Shown here in pieces: positions 25,901-37,900 of a stretch of DNA of 64,000 nucleotides; the first letter of the stretch is position 1; every line of letters starts with the position of its first letter. The position numbers and the translations under genes were made by a program. The stretch is from Diadema setosum (lineage: Eukaryota > Echinodermata > Echinoidea > Diadematoida > Diadematidae): positions 1,867,501 to 1,931,500 of the forward strand of contig NC_092689.1 in assembly GCF_964275005.1 (NCBI RefSeq), written 5' to 3'. The notes under the pieces are model-generated. The model had not been told where the DNA came from, ran no database searches, and saw only the letters and a program-made list of their open reading frames with translations.

Positions 25901-28900
25901 TTCATATTATATACAGGTGTATATAAAACTTGAATATTTGTGAACAAAAATGAAAAGGAAAAAAGAAAGAGAAAATGAATGTACATGTTACTGTAAAAGT
26001 GGATATTTTCGCGCTACTAATTTATGATGCTCAGCGAGGTAAGAGGAGTTTCGCATGTTTTTGAATTCCGCAGAATCAAGACATCAACTACTGGAACATA
26101 TGGCAAGCAAAAATATTTGCGTGCTTTTATATTCACACTAGTTTTGAGTTGTGCGAAATGAGTGAAAATTTCAACACTGCAAAAATTTCCACTTTTACAG
26201 TACATAAGTGATGATGAAGTTGCAGAATGGAGCATTTTTGTAGTAGATTCAGAACTGGCATCAGCCTGGAAATGTGGATTTTTGAAAGAAATCTGCATCA
26301 ACATTATGTGTTTGCAGTGTTGTTGTGCTGGATGTACAGTAAATCACTTGGTTGTCTACATTGTTAGCATTTTCAGCTTGTTGCATGGTTTGTTTTGATG
26401 CTGTTGAATGCAGTTCTTTTTTGTTAATGTACTGTTTTTTTTTATATATCCTGTCTTGCCCTTTTTCCCTCCCCACAACAAAAATCTGAGTACCAAAAAA
26501 TGCATGTTTTCGTACTTTGCTAGTTCCCTTTCTATTCAAGGTTCATCCAAATTTCTCACCGTCTTGAGATGTTTAAAAAGACAAATTCAATCAGCAAATC
26601 TTTTATGCCTTCATTGCAGGTACATAACACTTGTTTGCGTTTTGTAATGCATCACATTATTTCTTTTTGGGATCTGTTGTTGTAACCCTGTTTCCATGTG
26701 TGTTTCTGTATCGACCTTGACTATGATAATATTTTATCACTTTCATATGTCTTTATGTATATATATATGTGACCCGCTACAACAAAATGATCATAAAGTC
26801 GGGCGAGGTCGATTATTTGAAAATTGCACGATATAATTCCCTAATCTTTCTGCTTTAGATTGATATATAACACATTTTATAAAAATAATCGGCTGCGGAG
26901 ATATCGATGTTTAAAAGAGAGCATGTCGAGACGTCTGGAAAATCACTGTTTCGAGAAAAGCACCCTAAAAGTCTTCCTTTCGACGCAATCGTGATCAACG
27001 GACACGCAAGTCAGTTTTCACTTCTGGACAATAGAAGGCAAGTCCTAGCAACCCCTGAAGAGTTCATTCAAGCACATCAGCGTTGGCGGTCTCCTCACCA
27101 ACCAATCAGTGACCAGGATGTGAGAAGCGGCTGAGCATAGCAGACCCCGCCCGCACGCACCAGTCGACTGGGCAGTGTGCGAGCTTCACGCTTCGGTTAG
27201 CAGCAAGCAGCAAACTGACCAATGAGATCACTCTGGTCGTTGTTAGGGGCGGAACCTATCTGTGGCACTCAATCCAAATTTTCGAACCAGTTTCTGCTTC
27301 GTTGAAACGCCAAAAAACATGGCTCAGAAAAACGCTATTTTTTGGTCTTTCCTTTGATCATTTTGCTTCAAAATTTCGACAGATGATAGAAGACACGTTA
27401 AACTCCAATAATATATCAAAATCAGAAAATCGTAAGTTTTGACCAATTTTAAAGCTCTGACTTCAAACTCGATTTTCACGGCTTCGACCGTGCGCGACTT
27501 TAGGACCTTTTTGTTGTAGCGGGTCACATATATATGCTGCTGAGTGCAATCACACTCAGCATCAACAGAACTCTGATGGAGGGCAATCAGCTTGGAAAGC
27601 TCATTAAAATGGGTTGCAACTCAACATCGCAGCTGCATCTCCCGCACAAAATTTGTGGGCAATATAATAATATGTGTATAATTATATACGATATATTTAT
27701 CCCCCCTCTGTCCTCTCCACTAGATGGGCTTTGATGGGTTCTTCTTTGGCCGTCTTAGTTACAATGACAAGCTCCACCGACTCAACACGAAGACCATGGA
27801 GCAAGTTTGGCACGGTAACCCGAGTCTGGGCAGCCCCGCTGATCTCTTCTTTGGTGCCCTCTACAACGGTTACAACCCACCAAAAGGATTCTGCTTTGAC
27901 AGAGGTTGTAGCGACCCACCCATCCAGGTAAGATTTTTAAAATTATTTGTGTTTTTTCTTCAATATCTGGAAGCCAGATAGACTCCAACTACATAGTCCG
28001 ACTCCTATTTCTTGATTCTGCATTCCATAGTCCGCATCACTTACTGACTTTGTTTTCTCTTGCTTCATTTTATGATATAATACTCAGAAGTTCTCTGATG
28101 TCTGGAACAGGATATAGAAACACCACCTACATCGTCCAACTTGTAGTTTTTGATTCTGCATTCCATAGTTCATATTACTTTCCGACTTTGTTTTTCTCTT
28201 GCTTCATTTTATGATACACTGTACATCACTCAGAATTTCACATCTCTTCACTTCTCCTTCTCTTATCTCCATAATTGTCCAACCTTCTTCCCCCCCCCCC
28301 TCGGACTGGTTCATATTTTTCCTCCCACTGATTTCCAAACCCTTTACCTGTATCCTATTCTCGTTTTCCACTAGTGCAACTTCTACTTCCAGCTCACCAC
28401 TGCCCTTTGGCTGTCACTATTTGCCTTCCTCACACTCTCCCTTATGTCACTTCCCTCCTCCACTCTTCTCTTTGTTGGGTCCTTGTTTACCAATGTACAG
28501 TCCTTTCAAGAACTAAAAACACATGAATTTACTGCAAACCTCTCACAACTTCAAATGTTCCATAAATGCAGGCATAAATCAAACAAAAATATTTGCATGA
28601 AAGATAGAAAAAGAGTATGACTGTTCCATTTTATCCATGTTAATTATGGAGATACAGCCTATTTGTTAATTGCTAGTAGGATCGTAGGAATCTAATGGCA
28701 GACATAGATTTTTACAGATGACAAATTTGTTAAGCAAAGCAGAATTAGACCCCCCCCCAAGAAAAAAGAAAAGAAAAAGAAAAGAAAACAGAAAGCCACA
28801 TGTACATGTACCACTTGTGAGAGCCTGCTATTTTTAGTTGATTACAAAATAAATATTATTTTAGTGTATATGCATGTTTTTAATGTAAGTGTGGGATTCT

Positions 28901-31900
28901 TCTGCATCATGCACATACCTCATGTATGACATTTTAGACTCAGGATGTTGTAAACCTTGTCAAGAGGTTTTAGTTTTGTTACACTCACCTTGTGGAGTGA
29001 TGTGATAACAATAATATGTTAATTCGTCATTGGTTTGAGAGTGTTTACAGGTGGTCTAATTGCTTCTTCCTGTTTCGTTGAAACTCTATCAATTGCAGGA
29101 TGATCCGCGGTTGTTTGATTACAACGTAGACGATCGAGTGGAAGCCTTTGTGAAGTGGTGCAGGGACCAGGTACTGTAAAACACAATATATTTGTGGCAT
29201 GAACATTTTGCGAATTGGAGCCAACAGCCTTTATCGCAGCATGAAATTTTCGCGAATTGCCACTGGCATCCGATGCATATCGTGTAGGCAACAACTTTCA
29301 CGTTCATTTTAATTTCGCGAATGTTGGCGCTTGCAAAATTCGCGAAATTAAAGGACAAGTTCACCTTCATTAACATAAGGATTGAGAGAATGTAGCAATA
29401 TTAGTAGAACACATCAATGAAAGTTTGAGGAAAATCGGACAATCCGTTCAAAAGTTAAGAATTTTTGAAGTTTTTGCGCAGTCACCGCTGGATGAGAAGA
29501 CTACTGCCGTGTATGATTTAACATGCGTACAACAACATAAGGAAAATATAAGGAGAATTTCACAAAATTTCATCTTTTGAAAAAAGTACACATTCCCTGG
29601 ACTCGTTACTGACATATGTTATACGTAATATTATTCCCATTGCCTTTAGAAAGAGGCAAGTCAGGTGCTCTTTTATTATGCGAAAAAAGTGAAAATATGT
29701 TGAGTTTTCTTTACATTTTCTTTATACTGTTGTACTCATATGACATCATGAGCCTTTAGTAGTCTCTTCATCCAGCGGTTCCAACACAAAAATTTTAAAA
29801 ATTCATAACTTTTGCATCGATTGTCCAATTTTCCTCCAACTTTCACTGATGTGTTCTACTAATATTGCTCCATTCTCTCAATCCTTATGTTTATGAAGGT
29901 GAACTTGTCCTTTAAAAATGCACGCCAACATTCCTCATTGTACAGTATTGTGTGCAGTCTAATACCCTCTTCATATTGAAAGGACAGGATGAAGAGCCGT
30001 TTCATGTCATTCTCTTCCACTTTCGGAATGCGTCACTTATGCTTTCAGGTGGATTTCTGGTTTTGTTCTTTGTTTTTATGCAGGAGAAGAGAAACAAGCG
30101 TGAGAATAGGGGAAGGCCCATGCTCTACTTAAAGGAAAATATATTATCAATGCAGTACAGTGTTAAAGGCATTATTTAATACTTGCAGATGAAACAAAAA
30201 CACAGCTTTAGTGCTTCAAAATAGTTCTAAAATGTGAGCTAGGGATCGAAACTACCAATGTACAAATTTGAATCAGTATAGTCATTATTATACTAAGTAT
30301 AAGTATAGGAACCTACAGAATGTGAACAATAGTTGTATTAAAAATGTCTCTAGACCACACCATCTACAGTTATGGTTTATTGAGAAAAATAGTGATATCT
30401 CCATATATTTTAGGCTTCATAGCAAAAAATTTATATGGTAGTTTGTTTTGTGATACAACGGACCTACACATATGCATTAAATGTAATATCTTGAATTCTT
30501 TTTTTTTAATTACTACTCCCAGCGGTAAACAGGACCTTTAACCAAGTGCTCTGCAGGACCTTCATAAGGCTCAGAAGCAGTTAGTGGTTGAAACTGTATT
30601 GTACTGTGTATTGGAAGGAATTGTTCACCTTTGACCAAGCTCATAATCATGCTTTTCTGGCCCTCCAATTACAGGATGGTTGATGACCAGTAATTCTTGA
30701 GATGTCATTTAAATTGATCTTCATAATGTGCTAGCTCTGAACAGATGAGGCCTATACTCCTTTTTAATGAACATTTGATCAAGTGTCTCACTCGTACAAA
30801 TGTTGGTTTGAAAACGTCAACAGGGGCAGTGAAATATTGTTGGGATAAGAGGAAGGTATCATTAACAAATGAGAATCACAGCAGAAGTAGAGACAAATAT
30901 TTGCTAACATCGTTCAGTGGCTTCATTAAGAAAGAGGTTTGTATTAGACTTTTGGAATTGTTATTAACTGTATTCATATTAACATCCCATTCGTTGGGAT
31001 TGAAACAAGACTACATTGCATATAAATGGTTCCAAGATTATTATGGAAGGTAATGATAAAATTGTCTCCTCATTTCTGCCAATATTCAGTTAACCATGAC
31101 ATTTCCAGTCTATGCCTCACCTCTTGTTTTCCATCTGTAGGCCGCTTTCTTTGCAACCAATCACATCATCCTAACCATGGGCTCTGACTTCCAGTATGAG
31201 AATGCCAACGCATGGTACAAGAATCTTGACAAGCTGATGAAATATGTCAATGCCAAGGTGAGCTTAAAGCTGTGTGATAAGACAGAAAAAGGGCATGATT
31301 TTCTGAGATGTATCTTTGTTCCTCAATCCTCCTGCTCAATCCTCCTGGCCTGATCCAGTTTCTAGTTTTCTTGCTGTGCTTGTTCTGGGTTCTGGGGTAG
31401 GCAACAGGCAGCTGTAAAGTCTAACACACGCCCTCCGTGAGACCCTGTCTAGCGGCTCAATGCAAGTCAGGCCTCACATCCTAGTGTCAGCCCAGACACA
31501 TTCAGACCAGGTCTTCCTTGGTCTCCCACATCCTCTAGAGCTGAGAGTTGACATACTTAAGATGATGTTAATAATAAGTTGCTTTGCATATTCAGAGGCA
31601 ATGGACTGCCATCATTTGACTTAGGGCAGGTACTTGGAAAGATTGATACTTAAATTGGTAAGAGGACCAACAGACAGGTTTTGAGGTGTAGAAAAATAAA
31701 GACAGAAACCAATATCAATCAGTGTCTGTATCTTCACCCATTTGGAATGAAACTAGGGAAAATTAACATATTATACTATTTGGGTGGTATATAGTTCTTT
31801 CATGCAGTTCATTTGAAGAATGATGTAAAGGAGAAAGCAATAGGGCTTTTCAAGCGATGTTCTACCTCACTGACTAAGGCTTCATCTCTTTCTCATCACA

Positions 31901-34900
31901 GGAGAATGATACAGGACTCTATCTGCTCTACTCCACACCATCGTGTTATGTCTCCAACCTGAACGAAGCCAACAAGACGTGGACCACTAAGAGCCAGGAC
32001 TTCATGCCGTACGGCGACGCTCCCCACAACTTCTGGAGTGGGTACTTTGTCAGCAGACCAGCCATCAAGGGCTATGTGAGGGAGTCTAACAACCTTCTCC
32101 AGGTATGATTATTACTGATGTCATGTTGTGGTAGTCTGTTGGTGGCAGAAGCGACGATTGAGTGACAATAGTTTTGTGTGCAAGTTGGCCACTTCTTATA
32201 CAGTTGAACCTCTCGTATCCAGACAAGTCGGGACCGGGGCTCATCCGGATAAGGGATTTGGCTGGATACGGGAGACTCAGTGCTTTATACATGTGCATAC
32301 ATACACATGTACTGATGTAGCCCATTGTAGTACCACATGTAGTAATGTGTATACTGCAACCTTTTCATTGTTACATTTGGGGATGTTTGGGGATGTTAAA
32401 ATGTCTGAGGGTAAGCAATTTGGAAGGAAATTTGATGTAATGTATGTTAATCATGTTGGAAGTAATATGTAATTCATGTGTGTTTGTGTAGGAGTTCTCA
32501 AGGAGTTGGGCTAAATCACAGCGAGATTGCGTCCGGATAATAGAGAGATCCGGATAAAGGGAGGCCGGATAATAGAGGTTCAACTGTAATGGTGCTGTGA
32601 ATTTTAAGAATGTTGAATGTGATGTAAGCAGTGCTTTGTGTTGGGAAAGGATGTGATAGTGTAGTTAATGTAGTACACAGTTTTGAAGAATGATGTCCTT
32701 AATATGACGCCATTGATGATGTCATTCATGGAAATATCACAAAATCCAGTGTTTATGAATGATTTCAGAAGTGTCCAGATAGAGTGTGGTTACTGCATTC
32801 ACTGCCAGCATGCTCATAGTAACTTTAAATCAGACTTTTACCTATGTCTATATGAAACTTGCTCATGGATATTTTAATCAACTTGTCAGCTGCTGTATTT
32901 TTCACATCTTGTTTTCTTTTCCTGACACATATCATCAGGTCTGCAAACAGCTGGAAGCCTTCACTGGTCCAAGTAGCTTCAGAAAATCAGGAGTAACGTC
33001 AGAAAGATTAAGTAAGTTTTCACTGGTAGAGCTGGCAAGTCTACCTGATTCTACAGGAGGCTTCCTGAAAACTGAAATGTCTCTTCATGTCCTGACAATA
33101 AACACCAGAAGTTTTACTGATTTAGGTATTATTTTGACTTTGACTAAGCCTATTTCACACTTATTTTAGTCCATGGTCTAAATTTAAACCACCTTCATCA
33201 GTTCGAACCATTGAGTCTGCATGTGAATTACAATTATCTTCCTGATTGCCCTTTGGAATCTGCCTGAGTGTGATGTGGGAATATTGGTAGCCCTGCACTC
33301 GGGTTTGGTTCTGCTTTGGTAGTCATTTGGCTACCTGTTTCTCTCTCCTTCTCTCCCTCTCTCTCCTTCCCTTTGTCTTGTGCAGTGTTACCCCCACAGA
33401 TTTCAGTAGCCTAATTTCACAACTGTGATGTTGCTGATGTAAGGTCTGCATGACTGAAAGTTAAACATCAAAACATTGATATGATTATGCATTTAGACAT
33501 TGTGCTAAATGACTTACCATGACTATTTGCAGCAGACATCTGCATAAGGACAGTCTTCAATCGATTATACTGAGTATGTATTGGAACTATCTCAAATAAC
33601 TTATTTTCAAATAGTTTTTGTCCATGCATAAATTTAAATGGAATCCTTGAGAAACTGTAAGAAGCCATTTAAATTTTTGAACTGTGTAGAGTAACCTCTG
33701 GAAAAAGTCTCATTTACAAGACCAGAGAGTGAAACACAGTTTGTTTTTGTTTTTAATGTTTGCAGGGGAAGCTATGGCTGTTGCTCAACACCATGATGCT
33801 GTGACGTAAGTGTGTGTGTTTGCAGAGTTTGAGTTTCATTTTTTGTTTTTGTTTTTGTTTTAAGATCAAGTTAGCATCATTCTGATGAACACTTGAGGAA
33901 GAACACGTATGTTTCAAGCCATGATGTGTGATATCGATAACAATCAAGAGGGAGATGTAAAAATAAATTGAGTTAGTTGTATTGATGTAAGATGTTCTGA
34001 TTGATGGTGGATGACCTTATCAGAGGTGTGATCTACTGCTTTCAAAATGATTCACTCCACAAATTTGACAAGTGCTGTCAAAGTATGTATGTTTTCAAGG
34101 CCTTGTCAAGTCACTATTCATTTCATTTGATACTTTTATTACGCAATCACTACATTTTCACCATCTCGGGAACAATTAGAAGTTACATTATGCCTAACAG
34201 TTAGTAGTCCAGTTCATTTCTTACCCAAAATTATAAGAATAAATTGGGCATATTATCATTTGGGTCTTCAACACTCAATCTGTTATTCATGACTATGGTG
34301 GCAAGAATGAATGGATAGGACTTTACGGCAGCATTGAACCGCCAATGATTGTCTGGACATTGCTCATAGAGATGAGGAGTGTTTTCATATTAATTCAGCA
34401 ATTCTCAGACAAGACACTTTTATGAAATTGGTAAAGAATAATGAGTTTCTATTCCATAATGGATGCACTGATCTGTTGCAATTCTTTCTTTTTCTATTGA
34501 ATGTATTCAGGGGAACTGAAAAGCAGCATGTTGCTGATGACTACGCCAAGAGACTCTCCATCGGCAGAGTAGATTGCCAGGTTGGTATATGCTTAAATGA
34601 TCTCGAAACTATAATACGTAGTGATGGAAATCTCATGTTAACCCTTCAAAGCACAAAGGAGAATTATATGTGGTGATATACTTTGTGTTATGATAACACA
34701 TCATGTACTGAAATGGTTATGCATCTTTAGATTAACACCACACAATATCATGAGCTCTTTGTCGTTGAGGTTTATTCATTTACTTATTTCATTTTATTTT
34801 CTTTGTAGTTGAGGTTAAGCCCATATTAATGAGCACATGCTCCTCACAAGTCATTGACCTTTGCAAGACATTGTGACTTACTCTTTTATATGTGAAAGTG

Positions 34901-37900
34901 TCCGTCAAAACCGCAAGTTTATCATGGCCATTGGTTCAGACAAAACAAAATGATACAGCATTAAGTTTTTGTGACATTAGAGTACCATAATTATTATGTG
35001 TAGGGTTCGGTTAGGAATTGGAGACTCTCTCTAAGTTTGTAATGTGATCTATCATGAAAACCTGCTAGGATCACCAGGCATCACTTGTCAGATTTCTAAA
35101 TTTCCCATGTTTTTTTTAGACTTTCATCTGCTGAATTATTCATTTGTAGCCCCACCTCATTTAGAACAACCTACCATAAAAATCATATGAAAGCTAATCA
35201 GTAGAAATGGACCATTTTGTGAAAATTAGCTTTGAAGTATTGATGTAGTCATTTATATGCCAGAGAGATGGTATTGAAACATGTCAGTTTGATTAAAACC
35301 CCCAAAGCCACATGCTTCAGATTTATGTGAAAAGATTTTGTTTTCAAAAACAAAATTAGATTTTGAAACAGGACAACAGGAAGTGGTGATGTCTTACTAT
35401 AGCTTTTTAAAACAAATATAACTTTTTTGACCTCTTGAGCCTCTATAGGAGAGATGATCAGTTATTTCCTTAGCCTAATTTAGTCTAATTTGCTATTCTC
35501 AACGTTAATGTCTGCAACTCTGATGGGGTAACAAGGCAATGACCACAAATTGGGAAACAAATCATGCACAAGAGATTTTATGCCCACCTGTCTCTCTTTC
35601 TCCTTTCTCAAGACTCTGATCAGTGAAGCGATATCAGCGGATGTCAGCCAAAAGTTCAGCTACCATCTCCAGGATTCTTCTGACCATTGTGACTACGCCA
35701 ACATCAGTATCTGTGCTGCTTCGGAATCACTTAGCCAGGTAGTGTGGAGATCTGATGACTAATGAGCTACCAAGTGTCTAATGATGTACAACTAACATCA
35801 AGATAATGTGGATTATAGAATTGTTTGCATTTATCATGTGTTGATTTCCCTATTAGGGAATTAATTTGCTGTGGATTTGCTGTGTGAAGAAACTTTTTGT
35901 AGAATATTTGGCTGAAAGTGTTATCTTATGCATTGAATGTTTTGGCAACCAAGCATGATATGCAGTACCATAAACCCTAATGGATTGCAAATTTCAACAG
36001 AATAATTTTACAACGTGTATTTGTTAGTCAAATTATTGTTTTTAGGAAATGTAACATGCTGTCTTGTTTTTTTTTTTTTTTTTTTTCATCAGTTTGTGGT
36101 TGTTGTGTACAACCCTGTAGCCCGGTCAGTGACCTGGCCTATTCGTCTTCCAGTCAACCATGCAACCTACACTGTGGTGGGGCCTGATGGTAAATCTGTA
36201 CCCAATCAGGTTAGTCTTGTCTTCTCAGACAGCTTTGTGTAGTGTTTGGGGGTTTTATTGTGTATTTTCTTTTTTTAGAAACACACACAAAAAAAAAACA
36301 ACAACAATAAGGCATCCTCATGAAAACATAGTCTCAAAGGAATAGAAGTGTAGTATAACATGAATATTACCTTGTAATCGTATGTCATTCAAAAAATTAA
36401 TTTGCCACTTGCTTGTCTCTAATATTCAGTTGTGTATAAATTTCATGCAATACATTTGGCATTTGTTCTATGAATATAAAAGTACAGACTGTAATTCACT
36501 ATGAAGAGACTAGTTCTTGCTATACAGGTTAACCCGTTGAGGATGGACTGATTTTGCTACAACACTCATTTCCCACAGACACCTGTCAGAGTATACTCGG
36601 GGCTCATCCTCAATGTTAAGGGGGTACCTAGCTGCCCCTACTTTGTAATGCAGCTTTCATAGTCTAAATCTAGTTTATTATGGCAGCCAAAAAGCAGGTC
36701 TTTAGAACTTGTATTCCATATTATACCACTAATATGATATTTGGAGATGAGGTCATGGGAATAGCCTGGCAGGTGCTTTTACCACTAAAAGTCATCTGAG
36801 GTTTTTACTAGACTTTGTTTTAAAAAATCTATAGTTCTAGACATGTTTACAGTTACGCCATATATAGACAGCAGTTTTAATCATATCATGTACAAATGAA
36901 AAGCGCATCTGTTAGAAATTGAAATTAAAGAGCAGTGCTCATTACACCTTTACAACATACGTACATTTTCATCACAGCATAATGTAGACCAATGTGGTGT
37001 GCTTTTATAATGTGCCTAAATGTTCAATGCAAATCAGCAATATAAACATATAGACTCAGAAACACTTGAGCATACATTATTCTCAAATGGTAGCAAGTGT
37101 ATCATCTTATGAAGAATCTAAGAATTTTTGTTTGTTTTGTACATTTTTTCCACCTCAAGATTCAAGATGTGACAGCCAGTACAAAGAGTGTCAGAAGGGA
37201 CAGGGGTAATGCCACCAAAGAGCTTGTCTTCCTAGCTACCGTGCCACCAGTCGGTTATAGCACATACCGAGTCACTGCTGCCTCCAACAGTAAGCACAAA
37301 TTTGTTTTGGAAAGATCAATTATGCTATGATGTCAGCGTAAAAAGCAGGAAGGAGATGGAAAAATGGGACATTCAATGACTCAAATGTCAATGTCCATGT
37401 GTAGCTCTAATGTGACCATGTTTCTTTTTTCTTTTTTTTTTAACCTTTATTTCATTTCATTTGAGTGGAGATTGGACTCAAAACTTTGTTTGCCATTAAA
37501 TTTGTACAATTTTACTCATACTTTAATGATAATATTTCTTGCCAATGTACAATTTATCAGTACAGTGTAAAACTTCAATTGCATATAATATGTTTTATGA
37601 TGTTAATCAATGGTTAAATGTGGGTCTTTGATTCCTAGGGTGTAGACACCAACTTGATGAAAATTATGTTATGCAACTACTGTGGTGAAATAAACGTAAT
37701 TCTGAACCACTGAAGTTAGCCTCAAAGAATTGAATGAACTGTTATTACTGTTATAAACTTATCTCTTCACCCATATACATTTTTTTTTTTTTTTTTTACT
37801 ATTATCTATGCACTCTACATGTCATCATGAATGTTATAATTTTAAAATTTTGTATCCATTTCTTGGTCCTGATGTCAGACTTGCTGAATCGATTAATGGC

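Noticed and set aside
26907-27134. 75-codon plus ORF in intron 4
   Set aside because: It lies entirely inside the 761-bp TIR element and shows no domain.
30129-30540. Possible further TTAA-bounded MITE in intron 6
   Set aside because: Only the terminal ttaaagg/cctttaa match; there are no extended inverted ends.
32786-33169. 127-codon plus ORF over MAN2B1 exon 9
   Set aside because: It is exon 9 plus intron read-through; the acceptor and donor of exon 9 and homology define the real coding part.
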